A stretch of 64,000 nucleotides of DNA from Kosakonia pseudosacchari (GCF_900184035.1 NZ_FXWP01000019.1:1-64000), one strand, 5' to 3'. Positions 7,822-15,467 are shown, numbered from the stretch's first letter. Notes: generated by a model from the sequence alone, not told the origin. Translations and numbers: made by a program.

Positions 7822-8468
7822 GTAATTCCGCCATCGAGATTTTGCAAGTAGCGCGTAGCATCGCTAATCATGCGAAAAATCAAGGCGCACTCTTTGAGGT
7901 AAGGTCCCCTCGCGATATCTGTGATCACATCGGAGCCGTTCTCGCGGACTCAGTGCTCCAGGCCGGACTTAATTATATGACAGTTGTGCGTCCTCGGGTG
8001 CAGACTATCCTGCGGATGCATCCGAATCACGTCACAATTTCCTCATTGGTCTCGCTAATTCAGAGCGGAGAAACAGGTACATTTTTGAACTGGCGCCATC
8101 ATGAGAAGGTTAGCCGTTTCGAGGCACTAGTAGCTTTCTTGCAAAGAGCTGGAATTGAGGACGTACAGGATTTACGTTTGAGTCTGGCATCCAATGAATT
8201 CTGTGATGCAATTCAAGCCATAAATGGTATCGGCCCGAAGACGGTCGATTATATGGGATGTCTTGTCGGCATTGACTCCATCGCAGTTGATCGTCACGTT
8301 CGCACATTCGCGAAAGCAATTGGTGTCAAAAATGATGACTATCACTTCTTGCGTGAGTCTTTTTGCTTCGCAGCAGACCTTCTCTCTCTTTCGCGTCGAG
8401 AATTTGACGCTTGGCTCTGGCGTCGAGCTGCAATGCCAACACAAGTACAGATGTCTCTCGCAATCTAG
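7818..8468 (+). CDS. HhH-GPD superfamily DNA glycosylase/lyase-like protein
   Basis: 216 residues; ATG overlaps the QueC stop (ATGA). The helix-hairpin-helix reads NGIGPKTVDYM (about 135-145) with a Lys at the position used by endonuclease III and OGG1 for Schiff-base chemistry, and AVDRHVRTFAKAIG (about 155-168) carries the conserved Asp. The iron-sulfur cysteines of EndoIII are absent. Family members excise damaged or modified bases. Type IV CBASS has an OGG-like protein (Cap11) next to its QueC-like protein, so the pairing here is meaningful, though no CD-NTase is seen. Expected role: recognition or cleavage of modified or unmodified DNA (inference). Confidence 0.8.
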   Translation: MSNSAIEILQVARSIANHAKNQGALFEVRSPRDICDHIGAVLADSVLQAGLNYMTVVRPRVQTILRMHPNHVTISSLVSLIQSGETGTFLNWRHHEKVSRFEALVAFLQRAGIEDVQDLRLSLASNEFCDAIQAINGIGPKTVDYMGCLVGIDSIAVDRHVRTFAKAIGVKNDDYHFLRESFCFAADLLSLSRREFDAWLWRRAAMPTQVQMSLAI

Positions 8469-8492
8469 GCTATGACTATTTTTTATGGAGCC

Positions 8493-8560
8493 AATGAAAA
8501 TTAGTAATAAACATGTTGAAATATTGTTGCAAATAGAGGTTGATGGGCAAATGTGCACCG
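8493..8560 (+). pseudogene. Truncated fifth gene of the QueC-type operon
   Basis: An ATG at 8493 follows GGAG at 8487-8490 and reads MKISNKHVEILLQIEVDGQ before the sequence switches, near 8560, to the antisense of a yeeU-type antitoxin gene. The frame then stops after 23 codons. The good start signals and the 24-base gap from the glycosylase gene suggest that the operon once had another member, now lost by recombination. Its identity cannot be determined from so few residues. Confidence 0.45.
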
Positions 8561-8823
8561 GCTAACGCAGTGCTGATGACGGGGAGTGAGTTCACCACTG
8601 GCCAGCATCAGTTCAAGCTGCTTCATCAGCAGCGGAAATGCCTGGTCGAGATGGCATAACTCCGAGTCACTGAAAGTTCCCGAGATACCGGCACGGTCAG
8701 CCAGATAGTGCAGGCGGTGACCTTCCTGCACCAGGTGTGCGCCAAAACACGGGGTGATATTGCGTTTCAGTCCCCACCAGGGCTCAGCGATATGGTGGCT
8801 TACTGGCCGTGTTTTTTCGACAT
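8501..8823 (-). pseudogene. YeeU/CbeA-type antitoxin, frameshifted and 3'-truncated
   Basis: The minus strand starts ATGTCGAAAAAACAC at 8823, where one A is missing from the A run; in the shifted frame the sequence reads HHIAEPWWGLKRNITPCFGA and FPLLMKQLELMLASGELTP, the hallmark of the CbeA/YeeU cytoskeleton-bundling antitoxin family. Homology ends after PRHQHC near 8560 and the last part of the family is replaced by unrelated sequence. The partner toxin gene (cbtA/yeeV), normally just downstream, is missing. DUF987, RadC-like and ArdB genes upstream keep the CP4-44-like order. Confidence 0.75.
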
Positions 8824-8844
8824 TGTCGTGCTCCTTAAACAAAG

Positions 8845-9066
8845 TTAATTCAGGGTGACACAGCGCAATATGACATACGGACCGTTGCGGTCCTGGCGAC
8901 GTTCTGCGAAGACCGCCAGCACACCGCGAATGTCCTGTACCTCCCGGCCTGCGTAGTGGCAGACACTGCCGGACCAGTGGTATCTGCCGGTACAGAAGCG
9001 AAATAACCGGGATTGTGGATGTTGCCGGTATATCGTCATGGCCTGACGTTTGCTGATAATCTTCAC
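8845..9066 (-). CDS. yeeT: DUF987 family protein (YeeT-like)
   Basis: 73 residues, MKIISKRQAMTIYRQHPQSR at the start and VRC-type C-terminus, typical of DUF987 proteins found between yeeS and yeeU in CP4-type prophages. Function unknown. Aromatic-rich core (GRYHWSGSVCHYAG). It lies 20 bases downstream of the RadC-like gene and just upstream of the broken antitoxin, as in E. coli CP4-44. Apparently intact. Confidence 0.75.
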   Translation of the reverse strand: MKIISKRQAMTIYRQHPQSRLFRFCTGRYHWSGSVCHYAGREVQDIRGVLAVFAERRQDRNGPYVILRCVTLN

Positions 9067-9086
9067 CGATATATCCCCCTTCCCCT

Positions 9087-9614
9087 TTAAATCCAGCCCG
9101 ATTCGGCGAAGGAAACAATATCCATGCCACCAACGATCAGATGGTCCGGAAGGCGGATATCCACCAGGTCCAGCGCCTGTTTAAGACGCTCTGTAATATG
9201 GCGGTCAGCCAGACTGGGTTCCGCAAGTCCCGAAGGGTGGCAATGCGCCACAATGACAGCTGCAGCGTTGTGCTTCAGTGCCGCCTTCACCACCTCACGG
9301 GGATGGACCTGCGTATGGTTGATGGTGCCGGTGAACAGAGTTTCGTACGCAATAAGACGATGCTGGTTATCCAGAAAGAGCACCATGAATACCTCTTTTT
9401 CCTCCAGTGTCATCTGCAGGCGCAACCAGTTGCGGACTGAGTTACTGGAGGAGAATACCGCACCGGGCTCACGTAACTGACGCTCCAGAATGTTCAGCGC
9501 CCGACGAATGGTGCGCTGTGCATATGGGGTCAGGATGGGTTGTTGTCGTGGATGTACTGAAGAAGGGAACATGTCGGATTGTGACTGTATGGGTAATGCT
9601 GCCATGTCGGGCAT
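9087..9614 (-). CDS. yeeS: RadC/JAB-domain protein (YeeS/YfjY-like)
   Basis: 175 residues; AGGAG lies nine bases before the ATG at 9614. The JAB/MPN metal site is visible: a conserved Glu early in the domain, then HCHPSGLAEPSLAD with the HxH, Ser and Asp ligands. The family is called RadC-like but has no proven repair role; in CP4 prophages and islands it accompanies ardB and yafZ/yfjQ genes. It is about 15-20 residues longer at the N-terminus than the YeeS form I recall. A remnant of a second copy lies at 30153-30268. Confidence 0.8.
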   Translation of the reverse strand: MPDMAALPIQSQSDMFPSSVHPRQQPILTPYAQRTIRRALNILERQLREPGAVFSSSNSVRNWLRLQMTLEEKEVFMVLFLDNQHRLIAYETLFTGTINHTQVHPREVVKAALKHNAAAVIVAHCHPSGLAEPSLADRHITERLKQALDLVDIRLPDHLIVGGMDIVSFAESGWI

Positions 9615-9626
9615 AGTCTGAAACTC

Positions 9627-10106
9627 CTAATCAATGATGCGCATAATGGCCTGACACTCTTGATGCAGCAGGGCGTAATCCCGCAGACGGTAATAGTGTT
9701 CCGTCATGGCGTCACATTCGGTACGGCAGGCATGATGACTGTAAGCAATAAGACAGACCGCAATACCGGCGGCTTCCGCACACATGTCCGCACCGTTGCA
9801 GTTCATCGGGTTGAACAGCGTCCATGAACTCTCATCACTGTCCTCACCAGTTTCCGGCACCATAAAAGCACCGCCGTTACTGAGAGTGAAAAAGGTCCAG
9901 ATACCGCCATGGTAGTCAGCGCAGAAGCGGTCCATCCACGCGAAGATGTGCGGTTCGAGGGTTATCCACTGTGGAATGTTGCCGAAATACTGCGGCCAGA
10001 AGCTGATGCGGTTTTCATCGGTTACCTGTGTTGCGGTAATCTGATGTTGAGCCGCAACAGGAACAGATTCTGAGGGTGTGAACAGTGGCAGTGTATTGTC
10101 GGTCAT
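9627..10106 (-). CDS. yfjX: ArdB-family antirestriction protein (YfjX-like)
   Basis: 159 residues with TATQVTDENRISFWPQYFG-type N-terminus (RISFWPQYFG) and HACRTECDAMTEHYYRLRDY near the C-terminus, typical of ArdB/KlcA/YfjX. ArdB proteins relieve type I restriction, probably by acting on the translocating enzyme. It lies 12 bases upstream of the RadC-like gene in the same orientation. Its presence in an island rich in defence genes is usual for mobile DNA that has to survive entry into restricting hosts. Confidence 0.8.
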   Translation of the reverse strand: MTDNTLPLFTPSESVPVAAQHQITATQVTDENRISFWPQYFGNIPQWITLEPHIFAWMDRFCADYHGGIWTFFTLSNGGAFMVPETGEDSDESSWTLFNPMNCNGADMCAEAAGIAVCLIAYSHHACRTECDAMTEHYYRLRDYALLHQECQAIMRIID

Positions 10107-10184
10107 GCTGATTTTTCCTTGTTCATTAATGGGATAAATCTGTGGGGTGAGGAAACTGGGATATCAGTGAGGAAACTCGGGGGA

Positions 10185-11006
10185 TTATTTACCGAGGAGT
10201 TCCAGCATGTTTTCCGCCATCACCCATAAAGCACGGTTAAGTTTCACATCACCGTCGATACCGTTAACGGCGCGGGTATGGCTGCGTTTGCCCTTCGCAG
10301 TGCGACCGGGCAGACCGCCTTTCAGCAGGTTCTCCTGCAACCTTTGATATGTTGTCCACAGGTCGTCCTGACGGTCTTCATAGCGGCGTGGCGTCAGTAT
10401 CTGCGTTGCCGTCACCGGCTGGTGGTCTTCACCATAACGGTATGTCAGTGCAGCATTCGCCAGCGCCTGTTGTGCAGGTGGCGGGAGAAGCAGTGACTGC
10501 ATGGCATCACGCTTCTCTTCCACCCGGTCAAACACACCGAGGACTTCATAAGCGCCTTCAATCACCTTTTCCACCACATCCCCCCGGTGGGGAACACGCA
10601 CTTCGCCAAACGACTGCCCGCAGACGAGTGAGTTGGTACAGACGCTGCGGAAGATACCAGGCAGCATCTGATAACTTGATGACCCATCATGAGAGTTGAG
10701 CAGGATAATTTCCGGGACCAGATGACCGGTGATTTGCCCGGTACGACGCAGACGCAGCATGTGCTTCGTGTGTTCACGTTTACTCTGGTCACGCACTCTG
10801 GTCTGGCAGGCGAAGAACGGCTGAAAACCTTCGCGCTGCAGGTTTTCCAGGATGGTGATGGATGGTATCCAGGTGTAGCGTTCACTGCGGGACGCATGTT
10901 TGTCCTCACCGAAGATGCTGGGGACATGGCTCATCAGTTCTTCGTGAGTCAGCGGACGGTCGCGACGTATCTGGTTGATCCGCCCGAAGCGGCTGGCTAA
11001 TTTCAT
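10185..11006 (-). CDS. yfjQ: DUF932 protein (YafZ/YfjQ-like)
   Basis: 273 residues when started at 11006 (MKLASRFGRINQIRRDRPLT), preceded by AAGGAAT; a longer upstream frame is open but not conserved in the family. Conserved segments ERYTWIPSI, EHTKHMLRLRR, LNSHDGSSSYQMLPG and GEVRVPHRGDVV fit DUF932. Function unknown; always found in CP4-like and plasmid contexts near ardB and radC. A strong terminator precedes it, so it is probably transcribed separately from the IrmA group. Confidence 0.8.
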   Translation of the reverse strand: MKLASRFGRINQIRRDRPLTHEELMSHVPSIFGEDKHASRSERYTWIPSITILENLQREGFQPFFACQTRVRDQSKREHTKHMLRLRRTGQITGHLVPEIILLNSHDGSSSYQMLPGIFRSVCTNSLVCGQSFGEVRVPHRGDVVEKVIEGAYEVLGVFDRVEEKRDAMQSLLLPPPAQQALANAALTYRYGEDHQPVTATQILTPRRYEDRQDDLWTTYQRLQENLLKGGLPGRTAKGKRSHTRAVNGIDGDVKLNRALWVMAENMLELLGK

Positions 11007-11030
11007 CGGTAATTCCTTAATGAATGACAT

Positions 11031-11068
11031 AAAAGAAAAAGGCTGTTCCTCCCGAAGGAGGAACAGCC
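11031..11068 (-). terminator. Strong rho-independent terminator after the IrmA-like gene
   Basis: A perfect 12-base stem GGCTGTTCCTCC/GGAGGAACAGCC (11041-11068) with a TTCG tetraloop on the minus strand is followed by TTTTTCTTTT. It lies between the IrmA-like gene and the DUF932 gene. Confidence 0.85.
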
Positions 11069-11158
11069 CTGTCAGTACAGTGGTGTATGATCGGTTCAGC
11101 ATTCACCAACGAAGGTTGCTGACCCGTTTTGAATCGGCGGCAATACCGCCGTTACAGA

Positions 11159-11512
11159 TCACCAGTTAAAGGTAAAATTACCCTGGCTGGTCTGTACAGT
11201 TAACTCAAGAGGACGGCACTGCGTGAAAGTACTGTTACTGGGAGTGGTAAAAGACAGCGTCTGACCGTACCCCAGACGTTTATTCACATTCTGTCCCCGT
11301 CCCGACATGGAAATCAGGCAATTCCCCCGGTTCAGGGAGAGTGACTGTATGGTGATGTCGTTATCCAGGCTGGTCAGCGTCAGTTGCCAGACCGGGAAAT
11401 TAACTCTCGGGAGATAAGCCTGCTGAGCATTGACAGACAATGGCGCATTTTCTGCCAGCAAAGGAAGTGAGACAGCAAGCAGCAAGGTGGTAAGCAGGGT
11501 TTTAAACATCAT
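11159..11512 (-). CDS. irmA: IrmA-family secreted protein
   Basis: 117 residues from the ATG at 11512 (AAGGA six bases upstream). A signal peptide with Leu/Ala-rich core ends at LLAENA; the mature part reads LSVNAQQAYLPRVNFPVWQL and QSLSLNRGNCLISMSGRGQN, with two Cys. This matches the IrmA family, small secreted proteins of uropathogenic E. coli islands reported as interleukin-receptor mimics, whose genes lie beside agn43-type loci. Here the context (YeeP-like GTPase upstream, DUF932 downstream) is the same. Family membership is recalled, not searched. Confidence 0.65.
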   Translation of the reverse strand: MMFKTLLTTLLLAVSLPLLAENAPLSVNAQQAYLPRVNFPVWQLTLTSLDNDITIQSLSLNRGNCLISMSGRGQNVNKRLGYGQTLSFTTPSNSTFTQCRPLELTVQTSQGNFTFNW

Positions 11513-11585
11513 TAACATTCCTTATAAACAACGTCCGGTATCCTGGCACTGAGACCAGTATCTGTTTCGTTCAGTGGAGGAGCAG

Positions 11586-12101
11586 TCAGAGGCTGTCTGC
11601 CTCCGGAATGCCCTCTTCTGCCAGTGAATGACTGATGTTGTTCACCGCCGTCGCCGGGTCGAGTCTGATTTCTGCCAGTAACTTCCCGCTCTCCGGCGTG
11701 CCCTTATAGACATTAAGGGAGGCAACCGGCTCCCCGGAGTCATTCATACCCGCTGAAACTTGATAGGTGGTATCGCTATTTCTGACTGTGAAGTTCTGAA
11801 TGCTGATGACCTGATTATTCGAATATGCGTAAGAGGTACTGCCTGCCGGAACGGTAAGGTTCATTTCTTTATTTTTTACCCCCACCCTGCCGAATGAATA
11901 CGAGACTGACGGGGTGACAATACAAATCTCCACCTCCTTTTTGTGGTTAGAGGTCTGAGCGTAAAACACCGGTTTTGCACAGCGCTGGTAATGAGCCTGA
12001 CGAAGTGTGTCCTGTGTAGCTGCATGAGCCACTGATGTTACGGAGAATAAAGTCACCGCATTAAGCACCAGACATCGGGAAATACTTTTTACTGTTTCCA
12101 T
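11586..12101 (-). CDS. Hypothetical secreted/periplasmic protein of a CP4-type island
   Basis: 171 residues from ATG 12101 (a GTG at 12110 overlapping the upstream stop is an alternative). A signal peptide ends at SVAHA before ATQDTL. The mature part has two Cys (RCAKPVF, EICIVTP) that could form a disulfide and a beta-rich middle (VPAGSTSYAYSNNQVISI). I do not recognise a domain. It is translationally coupled to the membrane protein upstream and lies 73 bases from the IrmA-like gene, so the three may form one envelope-related unit. Confidence 0.7.
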   Translation of the reverse strand: METVKSISRCLVLNAVTLFSVTSVAHAATQDTLRQAHYQRCAKPVFYAQTSNHKKEVEICIVTPSVSYSFGRVGVKNKEMNLTVPAGSTSYAYSNNQVISIQNFTVRNSDTTYQVSAGMNDSGEPVASLNVYKGTPESGKLLAEIRLDPATAVNNISHSLAEEGIPEADSL

Positions 12102-12106
12102 CTTCT

Positions 12107-12658
12107 TCACTCTCCTGCTTCGGGTAACACGACATAAATATCCCGGCCCCTGACCTCAATGGTCACGGGTTCCTTTACACCGGTGTTCAGCAACGCCTGT
12201 GCCCGCCAGAAACGCCCTCTCACTTCTTCCTGTATTTCCGTCACACGGATGCAGCGTTCGTCATAGCCTTCATCACGCAGGATTTTCGTCACCACGGTAC
12301 AGGCACTTTGCGCCAGATTTTCTGTACCTGACTGCTGGTTGAGCTGGTATATCGCCACGAATGACAGCACTGTACACAGCAGCCAGACCTGCATCAATCG
12401 CCACGGTTTACCCTGCATTTGGTCACGCTGGCGCAGGTACACCACCGGAAACCAGAACCAGATAAAAGAAGGTGGCGTGATGCCCTGCTTCATCAGGTTT
12501 GTCCGGTCCAGCAATACCCAGACCAGTGCGACGACAAGATAAATGACAAGTGCGGCAGTCTGTGGAAAGTTCAGGTACAGCACCACCCATATTGCCGGAA
12601 GTACAGCCGCGAGGCACCAGGCAAAAATGTCCTGACGCTGTAATGGATAGGATTTCAT
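12107..12658 (-). CDS. Hypothetical inner-membrane protein
   Basis: 183 residues from ATG 12658 (GGAG eight bases upstream); further upstream starts give an unlikely Cys-rich leader. Three hydrophobic segments are visible in the first half (about residues 12-30, 35-52 and 85-102), followed by a soluble C-terminal domain with TGVKEPVTIEVRGRDIYVVL. No named family recognised. It occupies the place of yeeR in the E. coli CP4-44 order (GTPase, agn43, yeeR), but is much shorter than the YeeR I recall. Confidence 0.65.
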   Translation of the reverse strand: MKSYPLQRQDIFAWCLAAVLPAIWVVLYLNFPQTAALVIYLVVALVWVLLDRTNLMKQGITPPSFIWFWFPVVYLRQRDQMQGKPWRLMQVWLLCTVLSFVAIYQLNQQSGTENLAQSACTVVTKILRDEGYDERCIRVTEIQEEVRGRFWRAQALLNTGVKEPVTIEVRGRDIYVVLPEAGE

Positions 12659-12782
12659 CTCAGGTTCTCCCTGTGGATACATACACCCGTCATCGCAGGC
12701 ATAAAAGCACACATAAAATATTCCTTTATAAACAATTGATTAAATAAAACGAATAACTGGGGATATCCTCACATTCAGCACA

Positions 12783-12935
12783 GATCGTACTGACTAATCA
12801 GAAGGCGGGATAATTGTTAATTCAGATCGATACACGTAGACTGATCGTTGACATCTATCAATAATAGCGATCAATACACAATCATCAATAGATTGTAACT
12901 ATCAAAAGAAATCATTTCGATCGTCAAAACAGATC
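12783..12935. promoter_or_regulatory. Dam-site (GATC) cluster between GTPase and membrane-protein genes
   Basis: Six GATC sites occur within 153 bases, at 12783, 12825, 12843, 12869, 12919 and 12932, in AT-rich DNA with several ATCAAT/ATCAATA repeats. In E. coli the phase-variable agn43 promoter, which has Dam sites inside an OxyR site, lies in this place behind the yeeP-type GTPase. No agn43 gene is present here. The cluster may be a relic of that control region (inference). Confidence 0.4.
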
Positions 12936-12964
12936 GAAACGGCAGTAAAAAAAGCACAGTGAAA

Positions 12965-13855
12965 TCAGAACAGGAGATGCCAGACGGCGCGGATAACCGC
13001 CAAGAACCGCAGGCGGAGTCGCTGTAACTGGCGCACCAGCCTGCCTGACGTTTGTATGGCCGCGACGGCCTCATCAAAGATGTCGCCTGTGGCATGGACA
13101 AAGCGCTCGCGGGCAGTTTCCTGAACATATTCCGTTTGCAGCTCAGGGTTAAGATGATGGAAAACCGCGCTACTGCTGCTCACCGGCAGCGCCTTAATCA
13201 GCGCTTCCGCCCAGAGTTCGAGGTGATAGTTTTCCGCTGCGGATACTGCAATGACCGGATGGACAACCGCAAACAGCGTTCCAGCAAGCTCAGTTTTAGC
13301 CCGGAGATTCTCAGTCTGTCGGGGTGAGGGCTGGTGGCTTGCATTGTCCCATTCGCGACAGGGCTCCATTTTATCCGCCTGGGTGAGAACAAACAGAAAA
13401 CGCTCTGGCGCAACTCCCTCGCCCAGAAGTTCGCGATAACAGCGCAGGTCATCTTTCCATGCCCGTTCATCTGCCTTCAGTGCCCAGACAATCAGATCCA
13501 GCTTCTGGGCCCATGCCCGGTACAGTCGACGATACTGTCTGTCGGGCTCCGGGGTTTCGGCAATGCCGGGGAAATCTGCAATATGAAGAATATGGGGGCC
13601 ACGGTGAACCTGATAACGCTGAACGCGTCGCGTACAGCCTCTGACCGCATCCACGCTGGCGGGAGGTGGACTGAACAGGGTATTGCACAGGCTGGATTTA
13701 CCTGCCCCAGATTTTCCCATGATGCCAATCACCGGTTCGTAGTGAACGCACCGGAGCAGGCGCTCCACCATCGCATCCGACAGAATACTAGGGAGAAGGG
13801 ATAAGGGCTGTTGCAGGGCCTCAGGAATTTGCCCGGTAAGGATATGGTCTGACAC
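12965..13855 (-). CDS. yfjP: YeeP/YfjP-type GTPase (Era-like, 50S ribosome-binding GTPase family)
   Basis: 296 residues. G1 is GKSGAGKSSLCN (about 47-58), G3 DFPGIAE and G4 TQAD (in LFVLTQADK), all intact. A C-terminal helical region follows. CP4-57 YfjP and CP4-44 YeeP have the same size and place. The cellular role is not established. Upstream is the ribbon-helix-helix-like gene at 13908, downstream the GATC-rich region. Confidence 0.8.
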   Translation of the reverse strand: MSDHILTGQIPEALQQPLSLLPSILSDAMVERLLRCVHYEPVIGIMGKSGAGKSSLCNTLFSPPPASVDAVRGCTRRVQRYQVHRGPHILHIADFPGIAETPEPDRQYRRLYRAWAQKLDLIVWALKADERAWKDDLRCYRELLGEGVAPERFLFVLTQADKMEPCREWDNASHQPSPRQTENLRAKTELAGTLFAVVHPVIAVSAAENYHLELWAEALIKALPVSSSSAVFHHLNPELQTEYVQETARERFVHATGDIFDEAVAAIQTSGRLVRQLQRLRLRFLAVIRAVWHLLF

Positions 13856-13907
13856 ATTGACCTCCGTGAGTTAAACAACGATGCGGCAGCCATGCCAGCT
13901 GCCATAC

Positions 13908-14846
13908 TCACAGTGGTGATATCTGGTTGTCTTTTTTTGGAGATGAAAGCGTTGGCGTATTTTTGAATTTCACATCACGGGAGTGCATATGCACTTTATA
14001 GCGCATATCTTTCTGTTTTTCCGCATCACCTATCTTGAGCATCTCATAGCCTTCATAAATTTCATCCACACTGTCCCTCTTATTCCAGTCCAGTCCAATA
14101 AAATATCCTCCTGACTTCGTTCCTGAAGCGCGTTCAATATACACCATTCTCTCATGTTTATTTTTATCCCAGCCATCAACTGCCAGTGTTTTGAACTGTC
14201 TGAATCTGATTCCGGGAAAATCAAGTCTGCTGTTAGCAACGTCATTAAAAAAAAGAGGTAATACATGCAGTGTGGTCAGAATTCTGACATTGCATTTTAA
14301 ATCATTATCCTTATCGTACTGAATAATTGCCTTTTTAACGAATAAATGGAGAAAATCAGGCGTTCCTCCCATAAACTGAGTAATAACAGGTATCTCCTTA
14401 ATAATAAATGCTCTCAACATAGCCAAAACTTCAGTTCTGGTATCGCCACTCATTTTCCTTCTGGCTTTAGGGTCGAACTCGCTCTTACTGCTTAAATCAG
14501 GAATTGTGAATTCATACTCACGAAGGCGACATTCATGAGCATTCAGTATAATTTTCTCATAAGCACCGCTGGTATCCTTATCCTCATTCGGTACCACTAT
14601 GGATGTACGATGCAAAATGTGCGTCTCATCCCTAGTAAAACTCTTTTCCACTGCAATACCTTCTTTTAACTCATTACGTAACTCCTCCAGAAACCGTGCT
14701 GAAGATGCATCGAATCTCAGGCATGCAATGATGATTTCCAGGATGAGCTTCGAAAGAGTGAAATCTCGCTTCTGTGCCAGTCCCTTCAGATCACTGCAGA
14801 ACTTTCGGGTTGGTAGGTTGATAGTGATTCGATGATGGCTGGGCAT
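13908..14846 (-). CDS. Hypothetical protein with probable N-terminal ribbon-helix-helix DNA-binding segment
   Basis: 312 residues from ATG 14846, preceded by GGAG five bases upstream; the longer frame upstream lacks a ribosome site. The N-terminus (HHRITINLPTRKFCSDLKGL) has the beta-strand-helix pattern of MetJ/Arc-type repressors. The remainder is helical with no recognised motif. Two palindromes AAGTGCTGCACTT lie 12 and 37 bases upstream of its start, suggesting autoregulation. Transcribed divergently from alpA, so it may control entry of the element into its excision programme (inference). Confidence 0.6.
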   Translation of the reverse strand: MPSHHRITINLPTRKFCSDLKGLAQKRDFTLSKLILEIIIACLRFDASSARFLEELRNELKEGIAVEKSFTRDETHILHRTSIVVPNEDKDTSGAYEKIILNAHECRLREYEFTIPDLSSKSEFDPKARRKMSGDTRTEVLAMLRAFIIKEIPVITQFMGGTPDFLHLFVKKAIIQYDKDNDLKCNVRILTTLHVLPLFFNDVANSRLDFPGIRFRQFKTLAVDGWDKNKHERMVYIERASGTKSGGYFIGLDWNKRDSVDEIYEGYEMLKIGDAEKQKDMRYKVHMHSRDVKFKNTPTLSSPKKDNQISPL

Positions 14847-14857
14847 TTTTTCTCCAT

Positions 14858-14895
14858 AAGTGCTGCACTTTATATAACAAACAAGTGCTGCACTT
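14858..14895. promoter_or_regulatory. Paired palindromic operators AAGTGCTGCACTT
   Basis: Two identical 13-base palindromes at 14858-14870 and 14883-14895, centre to centre 25 bases, lie immediately upstream of the gene at 13908-14846. The spacing of about 2.5 helical turns and the RHH-like N-terminus of that gene product suggest autoregulatory sites. Confidence 0.65.
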
Positions 14896-15102
14896 TTTAT
14901 ACTAACAATTAATTTCAATAAGATAGCATATTCAGATGTTGTGAACATTCTAAAAGTAACCTTTACCTGAACAGGGTAGAGATACCTGTCCTGCAGTACG
15001 TGATGTATTTTTTTACGCAACCTTCCCATCCTCTGAGGAAGGCTGCAACACAACACTGAGAACAGTCATTCCTCCTTCACTTTTAACGTAAAGGAGATTT
15101 CC

Positions 15103-15312
15103 ATGAACACATCCCCCGCACTGCTGAATGACCAGCTTGTCGATATGGCATTCATTACCACCTACACCGAAATGACGGACAAGTGGTTCTACAAACTCAT
15201 CAGCGAAGGCCAGTTCCCGAAGCCCATTAAACTGGGGCGCAGTTCTCGCTGGCTGAAGAGCGAAGTGGAAACCTGGATGCAGCAGCGTATTGCTGACTCA
15301 CGGGGTAACTGA
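15103..15312 (+). CDS. alpA: AlpA-family excisionase/transcriptional regulator
   Basis: 69 residues; AAGGAG lies just upstream of the ATG. FITTYTEMTDKWFYKLISEG followed by KPIKLGRSSRWLKSEVETW is the winged-helix of AlpA/MerR-like excisionases that activate integrase genes or promote excision in CP4-57 and P4-type elements. It is the first gene of a small unit with the zinc-ribbon ORF two bases downstream. Its element's integrase is probably one of the two leuX-linked ones. Confidence 0.85.
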   Translation: MNTSPALLNDQLVDMAFITTYTEMTDKWFYKLISEGQFPKPIKLGRSSRWLKSEVETWMQQRIADSRGN

Positions 15313-15314
15313 CC

Positions 15315-15467
15315 ATGTCTGCCCTGAAGTACAACAGAAGAAAAGCCGTATCAGCAAAAACCTCACGCGCAGTGTCTGCTGGTATCCCGACCCGCTGGAT
15401 ATGTCCACGCTGCCGTCGTCAGTATTGTGGTGCTAAACCCTGCCCTTTCTGCCACCGGATTGTCTGA
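15315..15467 (+). CDS. Small zinc-ribbon-like protein (50 residues)
   Basis: An ATG two bases after the alpA stop opens 50 codons: basic N-terminus (MSALKYNRRK) and then CPRC, YCGAKPCPFCH, giving five Cys and one His in a zinc-ribbon arrangement. Coupled to alpA. The cysteine spacing makes chance unlikely. It could be a DNA-binding accessory factor; no homologue is named from memory. Confidence 0.6.
   Translation: MSALKYNRRKAVSAKTSRAVSAGIPTRWICPRCRRQYCGAKPCPFCHRIV

Noticed and set aside
5484-8468. Ordinary queuosine/preQ0 biosynthesis operon.
   Set aside because: No queD, queE or folE; a glycosylase and a PfkB-NDT fusion are not part of that pathway; the operon sits in a mobile island.
5484-8468. 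Type IV CBASS.
   Set aside because: No CD-NTase or membrane/TGT effector gene is present in the visible operon; the missing fifth gene leaves this open but unproven.
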